Notes: generated from the letters alone by a model not told the origin. Shown: positions 7,373 to 15,374, numbered from the stretch's first letter. The stretch is 64,000 nt of DNA from an uncultured Clostridia bacterium (GCA_948440265.1 CAOJOK010000004.1:19716-83715); one strand, 5' to 3'. Made by a program: numbers and translations.

Positions 7373-8017
7373 ATGTTAAAGGCAAAGGATTTCAGAATGC
7401 AAGCCTGGAACGCCAAAACCGGCAAATGGGGTACGCTTGCGCTTACCGCATTTGTTATGGCAATCATAAGCGGCTTGTGCAGTGGACTTTCGGTTATCGG
7501 TATCGGCGCAATCGCTTCGCTGGTTATCACCGGTCCGCTCACTCTCGGTCTTGTTTCGCAGTCGCTTAAGGTTATCAAGGGCGAAAACGTCGCTGTCGGC
7601 GATTTGTTCTCCGGCTTCGGCAGATTCCTCGAAGCGTTTCTCGCACATCTTCTCGTGACGATATTCACGGCATTGTGGTCGCTTCTGTTCGTCATCCCCG
7701 GAATTATCAAGTCTTACTCTTACAGTATGACTTTCTACATTCTGCACGACAATCCCGGTATGGCCGCAAACGACGCGCGCAAGAAGTCGATGGAAATTAT
7801 GAAGGGCAACAAGTGGCGTCTGTTCTGTCTCGATTTCAGCTTTATCGGCTGGTATCTGCTCAGCATACTCACGTTCGGCATCCTTATCTTCTGGGTAGGA
7901 CCCTATCACAGAGCGGCTCAGGCGGCTTTCTATAAGAGCATTACCGAAACGACGGAAGCTCCTGCGGCGAAGTCCGAAAACGAAGTCGGCGAAGTCAGCG
8001 AGTCGGCTGCCGAATAA
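7373..8017 (+). CDS. DUF975 family integral membrane protein (module 2)
   Basis: A 214-residue polytopic membrane protein. The signature IPGIIKSYSYSMTFYIL, followed by DNPGMAANDARKKSMEIMKG and NKWRLFCLDFSFIGWYLL, is typical of the DUF975 family, widespread in Firmicutes and of unknown role. About five hydrophobic segments are seen, and a soluble Ala/Glu-rich tail follows residue 190. The start is ATG 7373, with AAGG/AGG upstream. It probably forms a control unit with the divergent XRE gene. Confidence 0.88.
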   Translation: MLKAKDFRMQAWNAKTGKWGTLALTAFVMAIISGLCSGLSVIGIGAIASLVITGPLTLGLVSQSLKVIKGENVAVGDLFSGFGRFLEAFLAHLLVTIFTALWSLLFVIPGIIKSYSYSMTFYILHDNPGMAANDARKKSMEIMKGNKWRLFCLDFSFIGWYLLSILTFGILIFWVGPYHRAAQAAFYKSITETTEAPAAKSENEVGEVSESAAE

Positions 8018-8037
8018 TCATTTCATTACAATAAAAC

Positions 8038-8069
8038 AAAGTCGGGTATTCAAAGCCCGACTTTTTCTT
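8038..8069 (+). terminator. Terminator after DUF975 gene
   Basis: AAAGTCGGG pairs with CCCGACTTT around a nine-base loop and is followed by TTTCTTTT. Confidence 0.9.
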
Positions 8070-8140
8070 TTGCGCTTTCGGTATAAAATTTCCCCGTAAG
8101 GCAATAATCGTTTAACGAAATCCCGACGGAGTTTTATTTT

Positions 8141-8848
8141 ATGGACTATTTGGAAATTATACTGCGCACTTTGCTTTCGATTACCGTTCTTCTGCTGCTT
8201 GCCCGTCTCGACGGCGCAAAACAGGTGGGACAGCTTTCCTTTTACGATTATATCGTGGGAATAACGGCAGGCTCTATCGCCGCCACGCTGTGCATAGACA
8301 GGGAAATAAACATCTGGTTCTGTCTTATCGCCATAGTTATGTTTATGTTAAGCTCGTTTATTCTCTCGCTCGTCACCAGCAAAAGTATGTTCCTGCGGCG
8401 CGCGCTGACGGGCTCGCCCATATTTTTGATAGCCAAGGGCGAACTTTTATACGACGGACTTAAAAAGGCGCATTTCGACGTCAACGACCTTTTGCGCGAA
8501 TTGCGCAGTCAGGGCTATTTCGACGTCAACGAAGTGAATTATGCCGTACTCGAATCCAACGGTTCGCTGTCCGTAATGCCGAAAGCCGCCGAGCGCCCTG
8601 CGTCGGCGCAGGAAGCCGGACTTTCCCTGCCCGAGGACGAAATCGCCGTCAACGTCATTATAGACGGCAAGATTATGAAGGGCAATCTCGACGCGTCCGA
8701 CTTCGACAGCGACTGGCTGATGAACGAATTGAGCAATCAGAATATTTCTTCCGTGAAAGAAGTCGCCCTTGCGACTTTAGATTCCAAAGGCACTTTGAAC
8801 TGCTTTTTGAAAGAGTCCTCTCCCACTGCTCACACCGTATTCGAATAA
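8141..8848 (+). CDS. DUF421 (YetF/YrbG-type) membrane protein
   Basis: A 235-residue protein of the DUF421 family. Three hydrophobic helices come first (residues 4-22, 40-56 and 60-80), with the conserved KQVGQLSFYDYIVGITAGSIAA after the first. A cytoplasmic domain holds GELLYDGLKKAHFDVNDLL and LRSQGYFDVNEVNYAVLESNG, hallmarks of the family. A second half-repeat (VNVIIDGKIMKGNL, SVKEVALATLDSKG) ends the protein. YetF-type proteins are membrane proteins of unclear role, linked in some bacilli to stress and spores. It appears to be a single-gene transcript with GGAG before the ATG. Confidence 0.9.
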   Translation: MDYLEIILRTLLSITVLLLLARLDGAKQVGQLSFYDYIVGITAGSIAATLCIDREINIWFCLIAIVMFMLSSFILSLVTSKSMFLRRALTGSPIFLIAKGELLYDGLKKAHFDVNDLLRELRSQGYFDVNEVNYAVLESNGSLSVMPKAAERPASAQEAGLSLPEDEIAVNVIIDGKIMKGNLDASDFDSDWLMNELSNQNISSVKEVALATLDSKGTLNCFLKESSPTAHTVFE

Positions 8849-8891
8849 AGCGCAACCGATTTTAATTTACGCTTTTAAGGACATTTTAAGA

Positions 8892-8920
8892 CGAAGCATT
8901 TTTTGCTTCGCCTTTTTTCG
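8892..8920 (+). terminator. Terminator after DUF421 gene
   Basis: CGAAGC/GCTTCG stem with a T-rich loop, followed by CCTTTTTTCG. Confidence 0.8.
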
Positions 8921-8983
8921 TTTTTCGAGTTTTTTCGGTCAAAAAATTCTTTCGACAATTTTTTTGTTTTTATGCAAAAACAG

Positions 8984-9043
8984 TTGACAAAGCATAGATA
9001 ATATCATATACTATTATTGAACATTTGAAAGAGTGTTCAATAA
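8984..9043 (+). promoter_or_regulatory. Promoter and ArsR/SmtB operator of the zinc efflux cassette
   Basis: TTGACA (8984-8989) and TATACT (9007-9012) are 17 bases apart. Directly after the -10, the perfect repeat TTATTGAACA/TGTTCAATAA (9014-9023 and 9034-9043) covers the transcription start. The TGAACA half-site matches known SmtB/CzrA-type operators, so apo-repressor binding here would block initiation. Confidence 0.85.
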
Positions 9044-9058
9044 TTCGGAGGCATACTT

Positions 9059-9385
9059 ATGGACGAAGCCGCAATCGAAAGTATCAGGGCACAGCTCCCT
9101 CAAGACGACAGTCTGCAAGATTTGGCCGAATTATTCAAGATGTTCGGAGACGGCACGAGAGCGAGAATTTTGAGCTGTCTGCAAATCCGCGATTTGTACG
9201 TCACCGAGCTTGCCGATATTTTGGATATGAGCGTTTCCGCCGTTTCCCACCAACTGCGGGTCTTGCGCGGAGCAAAGCTCGTCAAGGGCACAAAGGAAGG
9301 CAAAGAAGTCAAGTACTCTCTCGACGACGACCACGTCACGAAAATTATGGAATACGGCTTGACGCACGTAAACGAAAAACACTGA
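9059..9385 (+). CDS. ArsR/SmtB-family metal-sensing repressor
   Basis: A 108-residue winged-helix repressor (LAELFKMFGDGTRARIL, VTELADILDMSVSAVSHQLRVLR). The alpha-3 cysteines of arsenic/cadmium sensors are absent (LYVTELA in place of CVC). The C-terminal helix instead carries Asp90, His92, His103 and Glu106, the D-x-H-x10-H-x2-E pattern of the SmtB alpha-5 zinc site. I therefore infer a Zn(II) sensor controlling the following HMA protein and ATPase. The start is ATG 9059 after CGGAGG. A terminator follows, so downstream genes may need readthrough or a second promoter. Confidence 0.95.
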   Translation: MDEAAIESIRAQLPQDDSLQDLAELFKMFGDGTRARILSCLQIRDLYVTELADILDMSVSAVSHQLRVLRGAKLVKGTKEGKEVKYSLDDDHVTKIMEYGLTHVNEKH

Positions 9386-9392
9386 CTTAAAT

Positions 9393-9417
9393 TACAGGGC
9401 GATTCCCTGTTTTTTAA
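9393..9417 (+). terminator. Terminator or attenuator after the ArsR gene
   Basis: ACAGGG/CCCTGT stem with a five-base loop and a TTTTTT tail. It would set a higher level for the repressor than for the downstream genes. Between it and the next gene, GTTGA and TCAAC flank an AT-rich stretch (about 9434-9460), possibly a second operator/promoter. Confidence 0.7.
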
Positions 9418-9515
9418 AGGGTAACATTTGAACGGTTGATTAAATATATAAGTATTCAACGATTGTCGAAAAATCTTCGGCAAATGAAAATATAAAAAAC
9501 AAGGAGACTGTTATT

Positions 9516-9734
9516 ATGAAAAAGGTATACCGACTCGAGGATTTGGACTGCGCGAACTGCGCGGCGAAGATGGAGCGCGCCGTGGCGAAAATCGACGGCG
9601 TGGACAGCGTGGCTATAAGTTTTATGGGACAGAGGCTGTCTATCGACGCGGACGAAGCGCGGTTTGACGACATAATAAAGGAAGTCGTCAAAGTTTGCAG
9701 AAAAGTCGAACCCGACTGCAAAATCATTTTATAG
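9516..9734 (+). CDS. Heavy-metal-associated (HMA) domain protein
   Basis: A 72-residue ferredoxin-fold metallochaperone-type protein. It keeps the metal-binding CANC in the motif LDCANCAAKMERAVAK and the GVDSV strand. AAGGAG precedes the ATG. It sits 23 bases before the P1B ATPase, which lacks its own N-terminal HMA domain, so this is probably the detached metal-binding domain of that pump. It resembles CopZ in size, but the ATPase type points to zinc or cadmium. Confidence 0.92.
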   Translation: MKKVYRLEDLDCANCAAKMERAVAKIDGVDSVAISFMGQRLSIDADEARFDDIIKEVVKVCRKVEPDCKIIL

Positions 9735-9757
9735 TACATAACGGCGAGCGGACTGCA

Positions 9758-11704
9758 ATGAAAAAATTTCGATTGAGTAAAAGAGAAAAAAATAATTTAA
9801 TCCGAATAATCGTCGCGCTTTGCGCTTTCGGCGTCATCTTTATTCTGGATAAAGTCCTTGTACTGGGCGATTTAATCGGCGGCACATTGGGGTGGCTTCT
9901 TCCCTTCTTTCTGTATCTTGCCGTATATCTCGTAATCGGGTATGACGTTTTGTGGCGCGCAATACGCAACATAGCGCACGGACAGATTTTCGACGAGAAC
10001 TTTTTGATGTGCGTCGCAACGCTCGGAGCTTTCGCGCTTGCCATTTACAGGGGCGTTACGGGGCAGGAAATCGAAGGATTCGACGAGGCCTGCGCCGTAC
10101 TGCTGTTTTACCAAGTCGGAGAGTTTTTCCAAAGATATGCGACGGGCAAATCGAGAAAGTCTATTTCCGCGCTTATGGACATACGCCCCGACTATGCCAA
10201 CGTAAAGCGCGAAAACACGACCGAGAAAGTCGACCCGTCCGAAGTGGAAATCGGCGACATAATAGTCGTGAATCCCGGCGAAAAGGTGCCGCTTGACGGC
10301 ATTGTGATAAGCGGCGCAAGCGCGCTCGACACGAAAGCGCTCACGGGCGAATCTCTGCCGCGCGACATTTCGACTGACAGCGAAGTCATAAGCGGCTGCG
10401 TCAATCTTTCTTCCCAGATAGAAGTCAGAGTGACGAAAAAGTTTTACGACTCCACCGTTTCCAAAATTCTGGAGCTTGTGGAAAACGCTTCCGAGCAGAA
10501 ATCGAAAGCCGAAAACTTTATCACGAAATTTGCCAAATATTACACCCCTGCCGTGGTCATAATCGCCGTACTGCTTGCCGTCATACCCGGCATTGTCACG
10601 TCGGACTGGTCGACTTGGGTATACCGCGCTTTGAGCTTTTTGGTCGTATCCTGCCCCTGCGCACTAGTTATATCCATACCGCTTTCCTTCTTTGCCGGTA
10701 TCGGCGCGGCGTCGAAGTACGGCATACTCGTCAAAGGTTCCAACTATCTCGAAAAGTTTAATCGCGCCGATATATTCGTCTTCGACAAAACGGGAACTTT
10801 GACAAAGGGCAACTTTGCCGTGACGAAAGTTTTCCCCGAAGATAAGAGAGAAGAAATTCTGTATCTTGCCGCCATTGCCGAAAAGGACTCCAACCACCCT
10901 ATCGCAAGGTCAATCGTCGAATGTTACGGAAAAGAGACGGAAGGCGGCTTTACGCTTACGAACGTCGCAGGCTCGGGAATTATTGCCGCAAACGCAAACA
11001 CAGCCATTTACTGCGGAAACGAAAAGCTGATGAAAGGCAACGGCATCGAGTTTATCAAAGCGGACGGTCTCGGCACGGTGGTATATGTCGCCAAAGACAA
11101 AGAGTTTATCGGCTGGCTCTTAATCTCTGACGAAATCAAGCCCGAAACCAAAGACGTAATCGGAGAGCTGAACGATATGGGCTGTCAAACCGTTATGCTG
11201 ACAGGCGACAACGAGCAAATCGCAAGCTCCGTCGCAGGCAGTATCGGTCTTACGGGTTATAAAGCTTCTCTCCTGCCGCAGGACAAAGTGGCGGAAGTGG
11301 AGAATATGATGTCGCAGAAAAAGCAGAAAGACGTGCTTTGTTTTGCAGGCGACGGCATTAACGACGCTCCCGTGCTTATGCGCTCCGACATCGGTATCGC
11401 TATGGGCGGCGTGGGCAGCGACGCGGCAATCGAAGCCAGCGATATCGTGCTTATGAAAGACGATTTGCGCGGAATACCGCTTGCAAAGCGCATTGCGAAA
11501 AAGACGATGGGAATCGTTATGCAGAACATTATATTCTCGCTTGCGGTGAAAGCGGCAATACTGATTCTCTCCGCATTCGGCATTGCCAATATGTGGATTG
11601 CGGTGTTCGGCGACGTCGGCGTTGCAGTGCTTGCGATACTCAACGCAATAAGAGTCAACTCAAGCTATGAGAAGAAGAAAAAGCGCAAAACGGATAAGGC
11701 ATAA
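9758..11704 (+). CDS. P1B-type Zn/Cd-transporting ATPase
   Basis: A 648-residue metal efflux ATPase of the inner membrane. It shows the TGES actuator motif, the metal-binding CPC in SCPCALVISIP, the phosphorylation site DKTGTLTKG, the HP motif SNHPIA and the hinge GDGINDAPVL. Near the C-terminus, Lys in FSLAVKAA and the Asp-x-Gly of VFGDVGVA are the P1B-2 (Zn, Cd, Pb) signature. There is no N-terminal HMA domain; the separate HMA protein upstream probably supplies it. The start is ATG 9758, not the upstream in-frame ATG that overlaps the HMA gene. Resembles ZntA/CadA. Confidence 0.95.
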   Translation: MKKFRLSKREKNNLIRIIVALCAFGVIFILDKVLVLGDLIGGTLGWLLPFFLYLAVYLVIGYDVLWRAIRNIAHGQIFDENFLMCVATLGAFALAIYRGVTGQEIEGFDEACAVLLFYQVGEFFQRYATGKSRKSISALMDIRPDYANVKRENTTEKVDPSEVEIGDIIVVNPGEKVPLDGIVISGASALDTKALTGESLPRDISTDSEVISGCVNLSSQIEVRVTKKFYDSTVSKILELVENASEQKSKAENFITKFAKYYTPAVVIIAVLLAVIPGIVTSDWSTWVYRALSFLVVSCPCALVISIPLSFFAGIGAASKYGILVKGSNYLEKFNRADIFVFDKTGTLTKGNFAVTKVFPEDKREEILYLAAIAEKDSNHPIARSIVECYGKETEGGFTLTNVAGSGIIAANANTAIYCGNEKLMKGNGIEFIKADGLGTVVYVAKDKEFIGWLLISDEIKPETKDVIGELNDMGCQTVMLTGDNEQIASSVAGSIGLTGYKASLLPQDKVAEVENMMSQKKQKDVLCFAGDGINDAPVLMRSDIGIAMGGVGSDAAIEASDIVLMKDDLRGIPLAKRIAKKTMGIVMQNIIFSLAVKAAILILSAFGIANMWIAVFGDVGVAVLAILNAIRVNSSYEKKKKRKTDKA

Positions 11705-11728
11705 AGCCCTGCCGCAAATTCGATAAAT

Positions 11729-11765
11729 AAAAGCAGCGAACAGATATTCGCTGCTTTTATCTTTA
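11729..11765. terminator. Bidirectional terminator after the zinc ATPase
   Basis: A perfect 12-base stem AAAAGCAGCGAA/TTCGCTGCTTTT with T runs on both strands, between converging genes. Confidence 0.93.
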
Positions 11766-11797
11766 TTTGCACAATGAATTTTTAATCTTTAAAAAAC

Positions 11798-12322
11798 TTA
11801 TTTCAACAGCACTTTTGCGCCTACGGAAACACCTGCAAGTATGGAAAGTATTCCGCCGACGATTGCGCCTGCGCCGAGCGTGTAAAGCTCTTTGAACGCG
11901 TCGGAAACTTTCTGCGCCGCGTCCCCCGTCAAGTCTCCGACGTGAACAACCATAAACTGTTCCGCACAGAAGAAGAATACGCCGGAAACGATGAACGCCG
12001 CGGCAGCCACTATCGGAGCGATTTTGCCGAGCTTACCCATAAGCGCAAGCACCGCAAACACTATTCCGACCAATGCCAAGATGTATGTGAGCAGGTTCAT
12101 AAACGAAAAATCGAGTTGAGTTACCGTCGCGCCCAAAACTTCCGTGGAATAACCGAACGTTATCTGCATACCGTTTAAGGGGTCGCCCTTTACCAAGCCC
12201 GTAGCGCTTTGATAGTTCAGCTGCGGAACGAACATCATAACGATTGCCGCAATGCCGAGCAATATCGCAATGCCTGCGACTATCGTGCCTACACTGATTT
12301 TTCCCGTCTTCTTTTTAGCCAT
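11798..12322 (-). CDS. Four-helix membrane protein of unknown function
   Basis: A 174-residue protein with four clear hydrophobic helices: residues about 12-32 (VGTIVAGIAILLGIAAIVMM), 73-95 (LLTYILALVGIVFAVLALM), 102-122 and 150-170 (AGAIVGGILSILAGVSVGA). A polar loop follows the first helix. The start ATG 12322 has AGGAG eight bases upstream; an in-frame TTG at 12331 is less likely. It is transcribed alone from its own promoter. I recognise no family. Confidence 0.78.
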   Translation of the reverse strand: MAKKKTGKISVGTIVAGIAILLGIAAIVMMFVPQLNYQSATGLVKGDPLNGMQITFGYSTEVLGATVTQLDFSFMNLLTYILALVGIVFAVLALMGKLGKIAPIVAAAAFIVSGVFFFCAEQFMVVHVGDLTGDAAQKVSDAFKELYTLGAGAIVGGILSILAGVSVGAKVLLK

Positions 12323-12362
12323 TTTCAACACTCCTTATTTATAATATTTTTAGGATATATAT

Positions 12363-12392
12363 AATATATCACACCGAACATTATTTTGTCAA
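12363..12392 (-). promoter_or_regulatory. Promoter of the four-helix protein gene
   Basis: On the minus strand TTGACA (12392-12387) and TATATT (12368-12363) are 18 bases apart. Confidence 0.65.
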
Positions 12393-12420
12393 CACTTATT
12401 TTCTCTACCGACAGTAGAAA

Positions 12421-12456
12421 AACGATAAAGCCGCTCTACTAATCGAAAGCGGCTTT
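12421..12456 (-). terminator. Terminator of the ABC importer operon
   Basis: On the minus strand AAAGCCGCT/AGCGGCTTT is followed by ATCGTTTTT. Confidence 0.85.
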
Positions 12457-12459
12457 AAG

Positions 12460-13083
12460 TCAGAGAGTTTTCAATATTTCGATAAGGTTTTTTTCATTCA
12501 GCTTTTCTCCCGAAAAGTCGGCGATTATCTTTCCTTCGTCCAAAATGACGGCTCTGTCCGCCACGGCGCAGGCTTCATACGGGCTGTGCGTCACAAACAG
12601 CACGTCGCCGCCCCTGTCCCTTTGCAGTCTCCCGAAAAGGTCTGTCATTCTCGTTTTCAGTCCTATATCCAAGCCGCGGAACGGCTCGTCCATCAAGAGC
12701 GTGCCGCCGCCGCGAACGAAAGCTCTCGCCAAAGAAACTCTGTCCGCCATACCGCCCGACAGCTCTTTCGGATAAAGATTCCCGTCCACGCCCACTTCTG
12801 CGAGCATACTCTCCGCCTGCTCTTTTCCCGCGCCGACGAGCAGCAGATTTTCCAGCACGGTCAGATTTTTGATAAGTCTCGGCTGCTGAAAAATATAGGA
12901 AACTTCGCCCGTAATTTTCACTTCGCCTTCGTAATCGACAAGACCTGCCGCGATGTTCAGCAGTGTGGTCTTACCGCAGCCGCTTCGTCCCAAAACCGCC
13001 GTAATGCCCTCGAAACGGGCGGAAAAGCCGTCGTAGACCGTTTTATCGCCGAAGCTTTTCTTCACGTCTTTAAACTCAATCAT
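12460..13083 (-). CDS. ABC transporter ATP-binding protein (SsuB/TauB type)
   Basis: A 207-residue ATPase that energises the importer encoded with it. It has Walker A GRSGCGKTTL, a Q-loop (YIFQQPRLI), the signature LSGGMADRVSLARA, and Walker B LLMDEPFRGLD followed by the H-loop VTHSPYEA. It is compact, like nitrate/sulfonate/taurine ABC ATPases. The start is ATG 13083, with GGAGG five bases upstream. It overlaps the permease stop as ATGA, indicating coupled translation. Confidence 0.93.
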   Translation of the reverse strand: MIEFKDVKKSFGDKTVYDGFSARFEGITAVLGRSGCGKTTLLNIAAGLVDYEGEVKITGEVSYIFQQPRLIKNLTVLENLLLVGAGKEQAESMLAEVGVDGNLYPKELSGGMADRVSLARAFVRGGGTLLMDEPFRGLDIGLKTRMTDLFGRLQRDRGGDVLFVTHSPYEACAVADRAVILDEGKIIADFSGEKLNEKNLIEILKTL

Positions 13084-13856
13084 TGCCACCTCCGTGCAGG
13101 CAGAGCCGCCGCCCGAACCGCAACTTCCACGATAAAACAGACGGTCACGGCAAGCAGAGTTACGGCAAACAGCCGCGCCGTATCTATATATATATTGGCA
13201 AGATTGAGCGTGCCGCCGAGGCTGTCCGCCGTCTGCGCAAGCGCTTCGCCGGCTATGACGAGCTTGACTCCGAACGAAAGATTGCCTGCCGAAAAGTCGG
13301 CTATCTGCGGCAGAGTCTGCGGCAGTACGAACTTTGTCAGCACCTTTTTTTTCGGCACTTTATACACCTTGCACATTTCGAAAATGCCGTCGTCGAGCGA
13401 AGACAGCATTGCCGTCGTCTGCGAATATATAATCGGCATAAGCACCGTGAACGCGACTATGACGGGCGCGAAAATCGACCGAAACCACAGCGTCAGCAGA
13501 AATATTACCGCCATAGTCGGCACCGAGCGGAGAAAAGTCATCAGCGGCGCGAGCGCCTTTTGCAGCAGTTTTAAGCGGCTTGCGGCAATGCCGAGCGCGC
13601 CGCCGACAACAAATGCCGCCGCGAACGCGCCGAGCGAGCGCAGTAAGGTGAACGCCAGCGACTTATAAAAGTCCGCGCTTTTCAGCAGTGCGCCCACGGC
13701 AAATACTATCTCGCTTATTTTGGGCATAACCAAGCTTTCGCCCACGACAGCCGCGGCGATTGCGTATACGGCAATCATTACCAAAACCGTAACAAGCGGA
13801 AACAGCAAGTTTATAACTGCGCTTTTGACGAGTTTTTTGTCCGATTTATTTTTCAC
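13080..13856 (-). CDS. ABC transporter permease (SsuC/TauC type)
   Basis: A 258-residue inner membrane permease with about six hydrophobic helices. The EAA-type loop is seen around YKVPKKKVLTKFVLPQTLPQI. The arrangement SFLRS-like (TFLRSVPTMAVIFLL) and FSAGNLSFGVKLVIAGEALA fits the SsuC/TauC/ThiX group of BPD_transp_1 permeases. The start is GTG 13856, overlapping the stop of the binding protein gene by four bases (GTGA). Confidence 0.92.
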   Translation of the reverse strand: MKNKSDKKLVKSAVINLLFPLVTVLVMIAVYAIAAAVVGESLVMPKISEIVFAVGALLKSADFYKSLAFTLLRSLGAFAAAFVVGGALGIAASRLKLLQKALAPLMTFLRSVPTMAVIFLLTLWFRSIFAPVIVAFTVLMPIIYSQTTAMLSSLDDGIFEMCKVYKVPKKKVLTKFVLPQTLPQIADFSAGNLSFGVKLVIAGEALAQTADSLGGTLNLANIYIDTARLFAVTLLAVTVCFIVEVAVRAAALPARRWQ

Positions 13857-14896
13857 TTTGCTTCTTCGTGTATCTTATCGTAAACCATAGAAGCGGCGGG
13901 CTCGGCAAGCAGTCCGAAGTCTATTTGACCGAGTTTCAGCGCCTGTATGATTGCGCCGCCGTCCGCATAATAGCGCAGAGCCACTTTTCCGTCGATTGCG
14001 GTATCGCTTCTTTCATAAGAAATTTCCTTGCGCTTCAAAATATATCTGAACACCAAGTCGGGGACCTGCCCTTCCCCTATGACGCCGACCGTCTTTCCGA
14101 CAAAGGTCTGCGCGCCGTCCATATCGCCGCCGACGATATAGAGATTGCCGTGCGTCAATGTTGCAACGAGTTTATATCTGCCGTTCTTATTATAAAGTTT
14201 TGCCGCAAGGTTGGACGGTACGACGGCAATATCCGCTTCGCCCGTGGTGACCTTTTGCGCTATCTGATTGGACGGTACGACGGTGTATTTTACGTCGACG
14301 CCGTCAATCTTTTCCGAACTTGCCATAAGCGGCGAGAGCGCGAGAGCAGTCGCTCCGTCCGGCATAAAGACCTTGACGCTTACGGGTATTTCGCCGCCGT
14401 CGGCAGGCTGTGCGTAAAAATCTTCGTCCGGCAGCTTTCCGCCTATCAAGTCCTGCGACAGTTCTTTTTCCATATCGATAAACAAATTCAAGTATGCTTC
14501 CGCCGCCGCCTTTGCTTCCATAGCCGGCACCGTCTTTATATGACATCTCTGCACGATTTCTTTCGTAACCGAAGTCACGGTGGAAGTCGTGCCCGACTGC
14601 ATATTGTTCTTTATCGCTTCGACCGCCTGCGCCGTATTATTCTCCGCCCAGCCGTCTGCTTCTTTAAGCGCCGCCGCAAAGCTCTTGACGAATCCGCCCG
14701 ACGTCTGCAGAAGTTCGCTTTTTGCCACAAGGCACGCCTGCGGATATTCCGCCGTACCCGTAACTTCCCGCCACAGCGTCTGCACGTCCATTCTGTCGGT
14801 GACCAACGTGGGCGTGTAACAATCGCACGCGGCAAACGGCAGAATCGCCGTAAGCGCAAGGCACATAACTATCGTCGCTATCTTTCCCGTTCTTTT
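13853..14896 (-). CDS. ABC transporter substrate-binding lipoprotein
   Basis: A 347-residue lipoprotein. The signal peptide KRTGKIATIVMCLALTAIL ends in the lipobox PFAAC, so the mature protein is anchored at the outer face of the membrane. The body follows the SsuA/NMT1/ThiY periplasmic binding fold: DGATALALSPLM, a hinge around TTGEADIAVVPSNLAAKLY, and LVATLTHGNLYIVGG. Ligands of this group are small organic anions or thiamine precursors, and the ligand here cannot be told from the sequence. The start is ATG 14896 after AAGGAG. It is the second gene of an operon headed by a TM1266-like regulator. Confidence 0.92.
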   Translation of the reverse strand, partial: KRTGKIATIVMCLALTAILPFAACDCYTPTLVTDRMDVQTLWREVTGTAEYPQACLVAKSELLQTSGGFVKSFAAALKEADGWAENNTAQAVEAIKNNMQSGTTSTVTSVTKEIVQRCHIKTVPAMEAKAAAEAYLNLFIDMEKELSQDLIGGKLPDEDFYAQPADGGEIPVSVKVFMPDGATALALSPLMASSEKIDGVDVKYTVVPSNQIAQKVTTGEADIAVVPSNLAAKLYNKNGRYKLVATLTHGNLYIVGGDMDGAQTFVGKTVGVIGEGQVPDLVFRYILKRKEISYERSDTAIDGKVALRYYADGGAIIQALKLGQIDFGLLAEPAASMVYDKIHEEAK

Positions 14897-14912
14897 CATA
14901 AAATCAATCTCC

Positions 14913-15167
14913 TTATTTATCTGTTCTGGCAAACAGCGTTTTTGCGGATACTCCGTCGAGATTTCCGAGTTTGCCCGTCAGTGCATTTATCCTGTCCGCA
15001 GGCGCGTCCATTACCACGGAAATCACATTTATTCCGCGCGCGGCAAGCGGCAGTCCCATTCTGCCGATTATGTACTCGCCGAACTCCGACAGCAGAGAGT
15101 TGAGCGTTTCCACCGCGGCTTTGTTCTCCACTATTATTCCGACTTGCGCCAATCTGTTTTCCGACAT
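14913..15167 (-). CDS. TM1266-family iron-only hydrogenase system putative regulator
   Basis: An 84-residue ACT-like protein matching the TM1266 family: RLAQVGIIVENKAAVETLNSLL, then GEYIIGRMGLP, GINVISVVMDAP and a terminal ALTGKLGNLDGVSAK. The family is named for its link with FeFe-hydrogenase maturation genes, but its role is only predicted. Here no hydrogenase or hydEFG gene is present; it heads an ABC importer operon, with 16 bases to the next gene. The start is ATG 15167 after AAAGGAG. Confidence 0.88.
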   Translation of the reverse strand: MSENRLAQVGIIVENKAAVETLNSLLSEFGEYIIGRMGLPLAARGINVISVVMDAPADRINALTGKLGNLDGVSAKTLFARTDK

Positions 15168-15341
15168 AATTATTAGCTCCTTTTCAAAAATAAAACCCCT
15201 TTTCCATACGAAAAGGGGGAATAAAATTAAGCCGCGTCCGACACGGAAGTACAACCGCGCAAAATGCCTTGCGGACGCAATCTGCTTTTTAAATTAACCC
15301 GCCTTGACAATCAGGTCACCCTTTTCGTTCAGGACATATAC
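15168..15341 (-). ncRNA. Structured leader or small RNA with terminator upstream of TM1266/ABC operon
   Basis: From a promoter at 15371-15342, about 170 bases of non-coding transcript run to the TM1266 start. Minus strand 15276-15232 forms a stem, GCGTCCG/CGGACGC, enclosing a second stem, GCGCGG/CCGTGT (two G-U pairs), with an 11-base one-sided bulge. A full intrinsic terminator follows (stem CCCCTTTTC/GAAAAGGGG at 15218-15196, then TTTTATTTTT), and only about 20 bases later comes the ribosome binding site. This aptamer-plus-terminator layout suggests a riboswitch or attenuator. It does not show TPP, SAM, glycine or purine riboswitch consensus as I know them. A free-standing small RNA is the alternative. 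Confidence 0.5.
15196..15218 (-). terminator. Terminator inside the TM1266 leader
   Basis: CCCCTTTTC and GAAAAGGGG form a nine-base stem with a five-base loop, and TTTTATTTTT follows on the minus strand. Confidence 0.85.
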
Positions 15342-15371
15342 AGTATACACCCCGACGACGGTCTTTGTCAA
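15342..15371 (-). promoter_or_regulatory. Promoter of the TM1266 leader/operon
   Basis: On the minus strand TTGACA (15371-15366) and TATACT (15347-15342) are 18 bases apart, directly after the stop codon of the upstream gene. Confidence 0.75.
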
Positions 15372-15374
15372 GAA

